Positions 35,729-47,275 of a stretch of 64,000 nucleotides of DNA are shown piece after piece. The notes beneath the pieces are model-generated. The model ran no database searches. It was not told the DNA's origin and worked only from the letters and a program-made list of their open reading frames with translations. Made by a program: the position numbers and the translations under genes. Source of the DNA: Evernia prunastri (Eukaryota; Ascomycota; Lecanoromycetes; Lecanorales; Parmeliaceae); contig NKYR01000007.1 in NCBI GenBank assembly GCA_003184365.1, positions 248,001-312,000 of the forward strand, given 5' to 3'. The first letter of the stretch is position 1, and each line of letters starts with the position of its first letter.

Positions 35729-37511
35729 GATGGAATGATGGTGGAGCGTATAATCGAGAAGACTTGTGTATCTTTTCACGATCGGAGACGAATCGTATGA
35801 ACTTTGTTAAAGGAAAGCTGACAAGAAAGACCGGAGAGTCCCCGTATTTAAGGCATTGCACGATCTGTCTGGAGAATAACTTGCGCATTCCTTTCGTTAT
35901 GGCTACAAGCAATCTTGCCACGCACTTACCTCATTCCTCGCTTAGAAGGGGTAAGTGCGTGGGACAATCATAATTTTGATATTGTATCACATCATTGGAG
36001 CCTCGTCGCCAAGATCAATGGTCTCGCAGATGCTCGGCTGTGGCAAAAAACCCAACCGCAAACACTAGTACTAGATGTATGACCGTGTCGATCACTTTGA
36101 GAGCACTGCCATGTCGACTGAGTCTCTCTTTTAGGCAATTTAGCCTCCAACGAATGTCAGTCAGTCCCAGTCAGCTAAAGCGACATCAAGCTGCGAATCT
36201 TGAACTTCAAGGTGAGGTTACATGTGTGAGACTCCCACTGCCCTGTGTAACGAGAAGCACGGGTTGGGTGATTGGGCCAACGCTTTGATCTGATATTCCG
36301 CCCTTTGCTCTCTGGATTGCCCTTACACTATTTCACAAATCAGTCGGGCATGCTCGCAGCAAGAGGTCCTCTTGGACTCACTTGGCTACGGACAGACTCC
36401 CCTAGCCATGATGTATCGTGAGACCTAATATAAAGATCGATTGGTGCGGAAACGAGTCAATTGACTGGGATGTAGAGCACGTGTGAAGAGGTAGTCCGGA
36501 CCACAATGAGATCGTAATTGCTGCTAGCCTCAAATACGGATGTATAATAAAACGAAAATGACAGTCTATGGAAGGAGACACGCGCTCTACACTGGCGCTG
36601 TTCAGGACTTCAGCTTAGTGCAGACCCCCGTCAAAGGAGCTTCAATGTCATTCAGGAATTGTACCCTCTTTTGGTTCTTCTAAAAGATTGGTGTATCTAC
36701 TATCTGCCAAATCAGTGAGACAGAAATCTTGACGAGATCATCTCGGTACACATTTAGGTGAGTTTCTCTTTCCGCCTACTGGGAGCCTGTTTGCAGCTCT
36801 GATACGAAAGCGGCAGAACAGCTTCCATAAGAACGATTTTTTGGTGAGGATAGGCCCATGCTTCGGACCGTTTTCGAATTTCCCTTATGCTCAGCTCAGC
36901 TTGGGGTACACTCATAGAGAGGCATTGAGGAGTGCTATGACAACTGTGGAAGATTCCAAGTACAGGATGTTTGACTAGGTTACAAGGACAAAGAAGGATC
37001 ACCGGAGAACGCATCTTTGCGCAGTCGCATGCACCTCAACATGCGGATCCGGAGGACAAAAGAGTGATACTGTGGAGACTGGTCGATGATGGCGAAGTAT
37101 CTTTGAGGGCGGAGAGAGCGTGCAGGTACATGAGGCAAGCTAGCTGGGTAGGTGCTAGTTGCAGGCGGCAGAAGCCGACCCTTCCGACTCGGTCTCATAA
37201 TCGAACAGCTGCTGTATGGTCTCAACGTAAGCCTCAGATATCCCCCCATGAGGTACCTCAGGATTCCCCTACACCGGTCGTGTGTTTTGTGTTGTCAAAA
37301 GAGATAAAGAGGGTCGCTCGGCCTCGCTCTATCTGCTGTCTTCTCTCTTCGCCCATCCCACAGCCACAAGGCTGTGTAATTCTAGGCATCAGCCGCAGCC
37401 TCACTTCCACCATCCTAATATATTCGTGATAACCTCGTCTTTCCGCGAACATTCCTTCCTTCGACATCGACGTTACTACCCGATTTCGTTAGCCATATCC
37501 CCGCCCATATC
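35729..37511. other. Gene-free stretch upstream of the ankyrin receptor gene
   Basis: No supported gene. The right end, directly before 37512, must contain the promoter and leader of the ankyrin gene (pyrimidine-rich TCTGCTGTCTTCTCTCTTCG near 37330). Confidence 0.4.
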
Positions 37512-40500
37512 ATGGCCGATCCTTTTTCTGTGGCCGGCAGTGCAGTAGGCGTCATTCCTCTAGCCATCACAACTTGCCAGGGAGTCCTCTCGTACTACAA
37601 CTCGTGGGACAACCAGGATCAGAATATAAGCGACACAAAGGGGATAATCGAAGGGTTGCGGAGGAGTCTCTCTGCCCTTGAAAAGATTCTGCCTAAGATT
37701 TCGTCTTCTTCAACGATCGCCGCCAACGTTGAACAGTGCATACTCTCTTTCAAAGAAGTCACCTTAAGACTAGAGCATTTTCTGGGAAAATGCCGCAAAG
37801 ATCCCGCTCCCCTCAGTCGTATTGACAAGATCCACGTATTCGGACAGAAAGCTTTATTCCCATTTCGACAGTCTTCTTTAGATAACTTAAAGGAAATTGT
37901 ACGGGACCTCGAAAGTAATCTGCGTACTGCGCTCCAGATTTTGCAACTGTTAGCAACATTTCCTCCTTCCGTCTATTTGGAGGTCTCTAATTTCGTCCTA
38001 ATCGACGTCCAAACAGTGACACCTCGGAAGTCCAATTCAGACAGATCTCGGACTTGGTGAATCTTTCACAGTCTACAGCCATCTCGGTCGAAGGTGCCAA
38101 TCAGGGCATTTCGAATGTTGAATTAAAATTGGATTCAGTCATCGGTGGCTTGCCGCAAATCGAACAAGGTGTGGCTCAAGTCGCGTCCGATGGACCAATC
38201 ATTATATCTTCCTTGACACGGATGGAGCAGCGCATCTTGGCCATTGAGAGTATTACGACCCGGATCTTGCCGGACTTCCATACAAAAATTGATCAGCTTC
38301 CTCTTCGGATACAAGAAACTCTAGGAGAATCTACTCTTTTGGCGGGACAACGACCATCAGTGGGAACCCCTGGCTTGAATTCTGTCATTTCAGCTACGTC
38401 TACAGCTTTCACTAACATGGTACTATTTTATAATTCATAAAAGCAAAATTGCGCTGACCACCTGTCAGGATGAGGACGCGCGAAGACTTCAACTCGTTCT
38501 GGCTCAGAGGCCCAGCTTACTGCGGACAATCTGTGACGGAGCGGAAGGTCTCGAGATGAACGTCAAACAGACGTCTTCGATAACGGCACAAAAAGGAACC
38601 TCGAAGGGACTTCGGAACCGAAACTTGACTAAGCAGAGATTATGGTGCTCTTGTTCTACTCTAAGCCGAGAAAGAGCTGTCACGTACTCGATTGGAGGCT
38701 TAGAGTTTTTCAAGACGTCTACCGAGTCCTGCAAGCATTCCGTGGCCTGTCCTTTATACATTGGGACCGAGGCGGCGACAACAGTAGGGCTGAAAATGAC
38801 ATACTACGGGAGGCTCTTAGCCAACACTATTCGGGCTTCCATGTCCATTACCGCTGGAGCTGGTGATTTTTCGATTAGCCCCTGCCTTAACTTTCGTGCT
38901 TTGGTACCCAGAGACTCGCCAGCGTTTAAGCTACTAGACTATAAAACCCTGAGTAACCATTGCTCCCACACGCCTCTATCTCGGACAAGCGAAGTCTGCG
39001 AGAATTTTGAAAGTGCTCTTCGTGAAGTCTACGATTTATTCAGGAGTAGGGTAGCCTCACCAAATGATGTAGATGAAGACGGGAACACTTTGCTCATGGT
39101 GATATAAGCATCTGACCCAAAGAAGGCTACAAGCTGACACTGTTGGTAAGTACTTGGTACTGCAGTTACTGCTGTGAGACTGAATCACTAGATTTGGTAT
39201 TCCTAATGATGTCTAAGGAAGGAGGATTCTATGTACAGGAAAGGCCTTCATATATCAATGTACTAGGCCGAAAGAGTGTTAGTGGAAGCGAGTGTTGAGT
39301 CGTTCCAACAGACACCTACGCGTAGAAAATTTGCAAGTGTGTCTTTCTCGTAAATTTTTTTGTACCCGAGGCCTACCACAGTTTTCGTACCCTTGTGATG
39401 GGGCTGGTTGCGGCTGGAGTTCCCCTGAGTGAACTTGATAACTGGGGAAAGTAAGTCAAAGTAGAAACAGTGTGGGGCGTTACAGATTTGTTGAACTGAA
39501 ATTCGCATAGGAGTGCTCTAGACCATCTAGCTGCAGTATACAGAGAATCCTTCGGTAAGAGGTATGACGCTAGTGAACTACTCATAGACTTGTCCAAAGC
39601 TGGTGCAGAACTATGGTGGTATCAAGATGGCTTTGACGTTTGGTCCGCGAGGGGCCTTGTGACAGAACTAGAGACGCTGGCCAAAGTTGACACATGGGTA
39701 GAGGGTAATGCTTCGTAGACAATATCGTGTATCATTTCATTAACATATAGCAGACAACTGCGGTGCACTTAGTGCCGCCATTATCCGTCGGTCGGCACAT
39801 GATACTGAACGGATCTTGCATAAATTCCCGCACAGTATCTATGAGCAGAACTTACAAGGCCAGTCGCCTCTCCACCTTTCTTGCAGCTGGCCGACAGGTA
39901 TCATCCTGCTGCTTCGTCATGGTGGCAGTGGAGTAATCGACCAACCGGACCGTGCAGGATGTCTTCCTCTGTTTTACTCTTGTGTATGTAACTGTCTAGA
40001 AGCGGTGAATTTGATGTTAGAGGCTGACAGTCCGCAATACTGGATTGATGATCTGATTTTTGACAGCTTTTTTTGACAGAGCTTTCGAGAACAGCAGTGA
40101 TCGGATAACCTCTCGCCTGCAAACCGCATTGGTGGACCGAAGGAGTCGTCTGTACTCCTTAGCCATTACTAGGCTATCTCGGAAGGAATTAGAGAGAATG
40201 AAGATCCGTGACGATCGCCTTCTTGACGAAAAGGCCGCTGATGTCTATAAAGCTCTTAAACATTGTAACGTTCCCATTCCATCGGCACTGCGCACTCCAC
40301 CGAGTCGAGAAACCCTGTTCCATAACGCCAAGCTCTCTCTAGCCCTTTGTGAGTCGTTTTATGGACGCGGATTCGTAGATGTGGACGGCACCAATCATGA
40401 AGGGCTCACTCCATTGATGATACTGGGTCCAACTACTGTCAAGAAGGTTCTGCTCCGCGCTTCGTGGCTTGTCTCGAAAGGAGCTGATCTTGGACGCAAA

Positions 40501-41199
40501 CCTGACCAGAGTGACCGCATGTATTGGGATCCGAGCATCACTGCGGCCCATAAACTATTTTTTGTGGCAAGTTATCGTATTTACCTCGATATCGGACAGG
40601 AGCCAACGTGGGCCGTACGTGAGATCCAACGTACGCGGCTTTTTCGGTTCTTGGAAGAACTTGAAGAAGACTGCCAAGCACTTTTAAGAGATGTGTTATC
40701 ATCGAAATCTTACGATAATTGTCTTTGTGCTTGTTCAAGCCACGGCTGTGTCCCAGCGACAAGTATGCTGAAAGGTATCACTTCAGTCGTGCACGAAGAA
40801 TTCCGCTTGTGGATGATTGAATGGATAGAAAGGTTGCTAGGTCATCGTCACGAGACGTGGCAATGGTTGTCGCGCGAGATCATTCGATATGAAACCTTTA
40901 AAAATCTTGGGCTCACACACACATGCTGCAGAATGGAAAATTGGTTGCCCGGGATGCCTCTTCTCAGGGACAGTGTGGAATGCGAAGAAATCCGTGATGA
41001 GGAGCGCTTCTTGATCGATGAATTGAACACCCTAGTCGAAGAGTTTCAGGAGAAATACACTGAACTTGGAGTACCTGTGTCGGATTTCTTGAAAGGATAC
41101 TGGAAGACTAGGATGGAGGAGGTCAAAAATGAAGAGGGTTCGCTTGATGACGAGGAAATTGCCAAGATCAGAGATGTCGGCGTTATTGTAGAGTCTTGA
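37512..41199 (+). pseudogene. Ankyrin protein with STAND-type fungal N-terminal domain; one frameshift and LTR in intron 3
   Basis: Six exons: 37512-37948, 38017-38419, 38469-39098, 39326-39450, 39511-39704 and 39751-41199. The start MADPFSVAGSAVGVIPLAIT is typical of the helical N-terminal domain of fungal STAND/NLR-like proteins (Helo_like_N group). Ankyrin-type units follow: DEDGNTLLM, AAGVPLSELDNWGK, NLQGQSPLHLSC, DQPDRAGCLPLFYSC, NHEGLTPLMIL. No NACHT or P-loop is seen, so this is the ankyrin variant without NTPase. Phases close through exon 5. In exon 6 a run of seven Ts (40068-40074) puts LIFDSFF out of frame with the continuing FDRAFENSSDR; six Ts would give about 1078 aa. Intron 3 is enlarged by a solo LTR. 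Likely role: self/non-self recognition or signalling scaffold (inferred). Could be functional if the T run is a sequencing error. Confidence 0.75.
39141..39310. mobile_element. Solo LTR (170 bp) with 5-bp target duplication, inside an intron
   Basis: Begins TGTTGG and ends CCAACA (TG...CA termini). It is flanked by GACAC at 39136-39140 and again at 39311-39315. A near-identical 170-bp copy lies at 57869-58038. No internal retrotransposon sequence is present, so this is a solo LTR left after recombination, or a miniature element. Confidence 0.9.
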
Positions 41200-42956
41200 T
41201 TTGGGAAGGCGCATTGTTCTATACGGTCTGCAGCGCTCGCGTTTACGAAGATATGACAATTTCTTAGGTGACTACATCATCTATACAACCACAAAAATGC
41301 CAACTCAGATTTGCAATTCTGCTCGTTTGTATTCGGTTGCGCCAGGCTAAGAGAATGTGTGCAAGATCCACGACTCCTTGCAAGCCCGAATCTCGAAGCC
41401 GAGGGGCTCCACATAGCCCCTCGGATCAGATGCTTCATGGAAATGGACTTCGGATGCACAGTATGAACAATGATATAAGAGAATGTAGCAGGGTCATGCA
41501 CCGAGAGTGAAATATCAGAACAACTCACGGGCGCATTGCCGAAAATTATTCGCAAGTATCTGGTGCTTTGCCTTAATTGTGCTTTCTTTCATCTGGAAAG
41601 AAAGCATAGTTCCACCCTTACCCAACACCACCTCCCCAACCCCAAATCGATCTATGTCGAGTTATTAGCCTTCATATCATCTGGCATGTCCAGTCACCAA
41701 AACAGCCGGAATCGTGTAGATGTTGTTGCGGGATCTCAACACTGGGACTAGCTACCTGGAGAGGCACATGTAAACCCCTCAGTGCTAAGTAGACTCCCCT
41801 GTTTGTGCAGCATAGATCTGAAGTGAAAATGAAGCTACATACAGGTGCGGGCAGGCGGAAATCGAAGGAAGAGCCCAACACTGGTTCGAAGCCCATTTCC
41901 AAAGAGCTCCCATCAAGATATGAATCTCCTGATCTGATCATCACACCCTTGACACGAACCACGGCCCTCTATGCGATGTTGCCCTGCTATGCGAAATAGC
42001 CATGTACTGCGCAGGTAGTGCGAAGATACGACTATGCGAAATTGCGATGCTATGCGACCAGCTGACCCCTAGTTCCAATATTGTGCCGAATATGCTAAAA
42101 TAATCTTTCATGTGAAGGAGAGCTTCTGTCGGAGGTGGAAGAAGAGATGCTGTCCCAAAAAAGTGACATTTTCAGGAATAGTAGCATAAAAACGCTTGTC
42201 TCTTGATCTACGGAGGATTCGATTTCCGTCTGCAGATTTAAACCTTCCCTTTATAACTGAACTTTGCTCCCTTCTCAGATTTCATCCCTTTTCTCAAAGG
42301 CGATTTCAGGGACCATAAGATGCGCTGGGCATGAGCAGCCATGCCCTAAAAAGCAACACTGAAGGATGTGAGCAACGTAAGCCAGGATGTTGACTCATTC
42401 CACTGAACTACCGGCCCTCCCAATACACTGACTCCGTGGCTTCGAGGACCGCGACTGCGACCGTGACTGGGACCGTAGTGATAGAGTACAACTCGGGGCG
42501 CTCCTGAACCTTGAAGTCATTCAAAACGTCTGCCCCATATTAGCGACTCAGCTCCAATTGGTGCTCAAGATATCAGATGCTCGGACAGCCGTGGCGAAGG
42601 ACAAGGGACGCAAATGTATTATGGCCTATACGCAGCCGCAGTGATTAGGCAAGATCTAAGAGCAGGAAGAGCAGGATCTTGCAAGGAAGGGAGCAATTCT
42701 GCATGCAGGATGGTATGTTCTATGGATGGGTTCGTAGAGCGACTTAATGTTGATCTGAAGTCTTACAGTGGCGGAGAACAAGTTGGTGCAAAGACTCCAT
42801 TGAATATAATATATATTTGAACTGGATCGATCTCACAAAGCTGAAGGCCCTTCTTGATTATATTAAGGGGATGAGCTCACGACCGAAGGAGCAGAGACTT
42901 GGTCGTCTTGTCATATTAATGATTTTGCAATCGACTGTAGTACACCCAGGATTCTG
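41200..42956. other. Gene-free stretch, nothing recognised
   Basis: Only short frames. Near 42001-42056 there are short irregular repeats of a TATGCGA motif. No domain, RNA or element recognised. Confidence 0.4.
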
Positions 42957-43643
42957 TTACCACGATCGTCGCGCCAATTTCGCATCTGACAAATCGTCCG
43001 ATTTCACGCTCGACTTCACCCGCTGCTTCAATGCCGGATCTGGCAAAGACCTCCCCTCTACCCTTTCCTTGAGCGCATCATTCATCAGCCCAAAGCCCTT
43101 CTGCGCGGTCTCATAAATATCAGAACCGATCCAGTGCAGCATCAACGCCAGGATACCCGAGAAGTGTTCCGACTGCTCGAATCTGGTGCCGGTCTCGGTA
43201 GGGCGGAGGATGAAGTGATGCTGGCCGGTGAAAAGCCAAGGCACACCCAGGAGGCGCCCTCGCCAATGGAGGTGCTCGTTTGGCGAGAATGTCTGGATGG
43301 TGGGGCTGAAAGTGATGGCTGATGGACTTCAGTCAGGACTGATAGATCTTTGTCTCGATTTTGTAAAAGCGGAACGTCTAGGTTGTAGCTGGATCAGAGA
43401 GAAATCTCACCAGAGCTATTGTTCGGAGGGTCAACGGTGACGGTGAGTCTACCATTTACTATTCGAAAGGTTCAGTATCTAAATGCTCTAATTCAAAATG
43501 CAGAATGGCTGACCTGTCTTATCGCCAGATATCTTGATGATGTGTGGGTTCCACTCTGAATAGCGGTCGTAATCCGTAAGGACTTCCCAGATCGCGCTAG
43601 GCGGGGCTGAAATGTCAATTTCTGTTGTGATAGATGGCGCCAT
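42957..43643 (-). CDS. SRPBCC-fold (polyketide cyclase/START-like) protein
   Basis: Exons 43643-43514, 43458-43411 and 43318-42957 (introns 55 and 92 nt), 179 aa, all phases closing. It starts MAPSITTEIDISAPPSAIWE, with VLTDYDRYSEWNPHIIKISG next. Further on come GRLTVTVDPP, ITFSPTIQTFSPNEHLHW, PWLFTGQHHFILRPTETGT and FEQSEHFSGIL, ending in the C-terminal helix GFGLMNDALKERVEG. This is the usual ascomycete small SRPBCC protein, a hydrophobic ligand-binding helix-grip fold; the ligand is unknown. The start is the inner Met at 43643, where the conserved domain begins, although the frame is open to 43685. Intact. Confidence 0.85.
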
Positions 43644-43797
43644 ATCGCCTTGGTGATGGCCTGAGAAGTCGCAGGTGGGGACCAAAGGTATATATAATAA
43701 GACACTCGAGGATGTGGCCGAAAGCTAGCGGGCTCGCTCTCGCCATGAAATCGTTGAACCATCAGGCCACCTTGCCTCAGGATCTTAGGCGTGCCGT

Positions 43798-44340
43798 TTC
43801 ACGAACGCTGAAAGACTTGACACTAGCAAAGACACCATTGTATGGCAATTGGGTGGCATTGAGCGCTATCACCTGATGGTGTAGGCTGGGTAATGGTAGC
43901 GCTTAATAAGCACTTTCTCAGTATATCATGGCCAAAGTTAAGTTCACAAACTCTTAAGCAGCGGTAGTAATAGATCTTTTCGCTCTGCTTCCATCAAAGT
44001 ATTAAATAGAGTGACCAGACAGAGCGTAGTATTGTTCTAGCAAACTGATTCTCTCCGTATTACTCATCTTGCTACCTTATCCTTAGCAGGATACTCGGCA
44101 GCTTGTTCAGCAGATGGTTTTCCAGGAGTCTTCATTTTGGTCACGCTGTCGCTGCGAAAGTTCTATTTCAGCCCTCAAGTAAAAGACTTGACATGAGCAC
44201 AGGCGCTAGTGTTAATAGCGAATGAATGGCATTGAGTGCTATCCTTTGGTGCTCTGGGTCGCTGAGTCTACTACGAGTAAAATTTGCAGGGGATGGTAAT
44301 AGAATAATAGTGCTTAATAAGCACTGTCTCACCTAAGGTA
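43798..44340. repeat. Two degenerate copies of a ~120-bp sequence
   Basis: About 43812-43920 and 44186-44330 share AAAGACTTGACA, GGCATTGAGyGCTATC, GGTAATrG and a palindromic GyGCTTAATAAGCAC. Spacing is near 375-390 bp. Non-coding; origin unknown, possibly an old tandem duplication or MITE remnants. Confidence 0.5.
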
Positions 44341-44509
44341 AATCAAGCGTCTAACCTAAATTATCCATGGCGGGAGGCGGAGAGCAGACACCACAATCTT
44401 GCCTTATCCTTTCGCATGAGCTTGCCAGCCTCTACTGAACGAAACATGTTGAGTCACCGCAGCTAGCTTCAATCACTCGACACTTCTTCCTGTCAGTGCA
44501 TGCGCACAA

Positions 44510-46891
44510 ATGTCAGGCCGTTTTGTGCGCTCGTCCAAGTACCGTAGGCGTCTCGTGCAGCTTTCCTTCCCACATCTACAAGAGGCTAAGGGTTTACGCA
44601 GGGCATGTCTTCGGCCGGCCGACGAGGAAGGTACGCCTGTTAGACCTGGAGAAAAGATATAGGACCCCACGTTGACCCCGAGTCTAGGAACAATGTTATG
44701 ATAATATACGGGTCTCGAGGAACGCCTGGGATACGAACCTCGTGAAGGTAGTACATACGCTCAGGAACAGTGTGGACTCGGTCTGACAATACCAAAGGCG
44801 AACCCTCACTACATTTCCGTCAATTGGGAGGCCAGTGGAGGAGGCGCATTCGCCGTCATACCTATCAATGAGAAAGGGCGATTGCCAGAGCAACTGCCTT
44901 TGTTCAGAGGGCATACTTCTGTTGTCTTGGATACCGACTGGTAAAAGACTTTACGATGGACAGTGATGCTGGGGCTGAAGCAGTTTCACAGGTCTCCCTT
45001 CAACGATTCACTGATAGCATCAGGGTCCGACGATGGCAAGGTAGGATGAATACCACAGCTGGGTTACGCCTGACGCTCACCGTGGCAGGCATTCATATTT
45101 AAAGTTCCTGAGGGTTTCACACTACGCACAGAGGAAGGAGAGACCGTTAAGGATGTTGCGCCCGTTCAGAAGCTCTCGGGGCATTCAAGGTTCGATTGGC
45201 ACAATGTCGATTGTGAGGAGAGGAACTACTGACGCAGTCCATAGGAAAGTAGGCCACGTCCTCTTCAACCCAGCCGCCGAGAACGTCCTTGCAACCTCAT
45301 CAGGCGACTACACTATCAAAATTTGGGATGTCGAGGCCGGGTCTCCCCGTTTGACGCTCAAGCACACAGACATCGTACAATCACTCTCATGGAGCGCCAA
45401 TGGCTCTCTGATGGTTACAACGTCTCGGGACAAGAAGCTGCGGATATGGGATGTCCGGCAAGAGAAGCCAGCACAGGTTGTGCCCGGTCACCAAGGAGCA
45501 AAGAACAGTCGTGTGACCTGGATGGGTGAACATGACAGGATAGCTACAACGGGGTTTTCTAAGATGAGTGACAGGCAACTAGGTCTATGGGATATCAGAG
45601 AACCCAAAGAGCCATTGGGAGGCTTTCAGATGCTGGATTCGATATCTGGGGTTTGCATGCCTTTCTGGGATGACGCAACACAATGTCTCTACCTTGCTGG
45701 AAAAGGGTACGTCCTCTACCTCTGACTGTAGGGCGCTTACGCATGCTGAAAACCAGTAGTGATGGCAATATCCGCTACTTCGAATACGAAAACGGCAAAT
45801 TCGAGTTCTTGTCCGAGTACAAATCCGCAGATCCGCAACGAGGCATAGCGTTCCTTCCGAAACGTGGCGTCAATACCCACGAAAATGAGGTCATGCGTGC
45901 CTTCAAGACCGTCAACGACTCATATATCGAGCCGATATCATTCATTGTGCCGCGAAGGGCTGAGGTCTTCCAGGATGATATCTTTCCACCTGTTGTTGGC
46001 TTAAAGCCAGCCATGTCAGCCGCGGAATGGTTCGATGGAAAAGAGGGTCTGCCAGCTAAGATCGATTTAGCCAGTGTGTATGCAGGCGAAGAACCAGCAG
46101 AGATAGCAGCGGACTACAAACCCGCTGTCCGTACGCAGTCGCCTCCAGCGCCCTCCCCAACAAAGAAAGCACCCGGACCAGCATTAGAGCCAGCAGCTCC
46201 CGCATCCTCTCTCCGAGGTCCACCGCCATCAATGAAGGAACAAACCTCCTCTATTAAGGACCTCGCCTCCAAATTCACCGATGACAGAGAAGATGATGAG
46301 TCCGATGAAGACAGCTCTTCCTTCGAAGAGATCGCCAAACCCATCGATCGCTCCGAGAAACATGTACCAGCTGCAGCCCCAATTGAAAAGTCGGAGCCAA
46401 AGGCCATCTCAAGAGGTCTAGGGGACGCTCTCTCGCCGGTCGATAAACCGAACGATTTCGGGCAAGCAAGCCAGATGGCAGCCAGTCAGGACACTCCGAC
46501 TCTGATAAAGAAGGAACAAGCGCCACCATCAAAATCTACAGAGGAGCCCCTCTCAAGCAAATCGACTCAAGAGCCACTCTCAAACAAGTCTACCCAAGAG
46601 CCGCTCTCAAACAAATCGACTCAAGAGCCGCTCTCAAACAAGTCTACCCAAGAGCCACTCTCCAACAAGTCTACCCAAGAGCCACTCTCCAGCAAATCCA
46701 CTCAGGAAGCTCTTGCCAATGCCAAGTCGCGACCACATGCTGGAAGCGTTTCGGACCAACCGATTCAGAGATCGTTGGCCGAGATCAAGAGCTTGTTGGA
46801 GCAGCAGACCGCGACGATGAGTGCGCAGAGCCAGGAGATCAGTAAGTTGACAGCCGAGGTGGATCGCTTGAGGACGAAGTTGGGGGAGTAA
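44510..46891 (+). CDS. crn1: Coronin, actin-binding WD40 protein
   Basis: Eight exons: 44510-44543, 44602-44630, 44688-44747, 44798-44940, 44992-45040, 45089-45189, 45245-45706 and 45757-46891. The seven introns are 48-58 nt and every phase closes, giving 670 aa. It starts MSGRFVRSSKYRHVFGRPTR, then EQCYDNIRVSRNAWDTNLVK and YISVNWEASGGGAFAVIP. WD-type units follow (DTDWSPFNDSLIASGSDDGK, VGHVLFNPAAENVL, KIWDVEAG, KKLRIWDVR), with the C-terminal coronin extension (GNIRYFEYENGKFEFLSEYK), an acidic Ser-rich linker and a coiled coil (LLEQQTATMSAQSQEISKLT) for oligomerisation. It regulates Arp2/3 and cofilin at actin patches. The linker holds seven 9-residue repeats (separate entry). Intact. Confidence 0.95.
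46532..46720 (+). repeat. Seven in-frame 27-bp repeats in the coronin linker
   Basis: Seven tandem units of consensus KSTQEPLSN (first KSTEEPLSS, last KSTQEALAN). DNA units differ mostly at synonymous sites (AAG/AAA, CCA/CCG, TCT/TCG). Confidence 0.95.
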
Positions 46892-47275
46892 GGAGTAAGG
46901 GCAAGCCTTTTGCGAGGCGTACTATGTGTCAGTCGGCAAGGCGAGGCCTTTCGCTATCGGTCATGCGTTGTACGAAAATGGACAGCGTCAGGGAGGCTGC
47001 AACGATTCTTACACATGTGGTAGTTGCGACTTTGGAGAGGATGTTCGGTATGATTGTTTGTGCTAAGAATTGATGCGGATTATATTCTAAAAGCTGCTCT
47101 ATATCAGTATGTGCGGACGTACTGTTGTCGTGCTGTTGTCGTACTGTCCTTCAGTTCGACCTATCTCTCTTGTGCCGGCTTGACCTGAACTACACACCCC
47201 TTGAAGAAACTAATTGCTTGTCTTCGGATCCAGAGCTGGTTTGGTCCGAATCGAGCTTCTCAACTTCGCCTTCCG
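46892..47275. other. Convergent intergenic region
   Basis: Lies between the 3' ends of coronin and the coiled-coil gene. No gene or clear signal seen. Confidence 0.5.

Noticed and set aside
46532..46720. CRISPR-like array
   Set aside because: Repeats are contiguous, in frame and without spacers, within coronin in a eukaryote.
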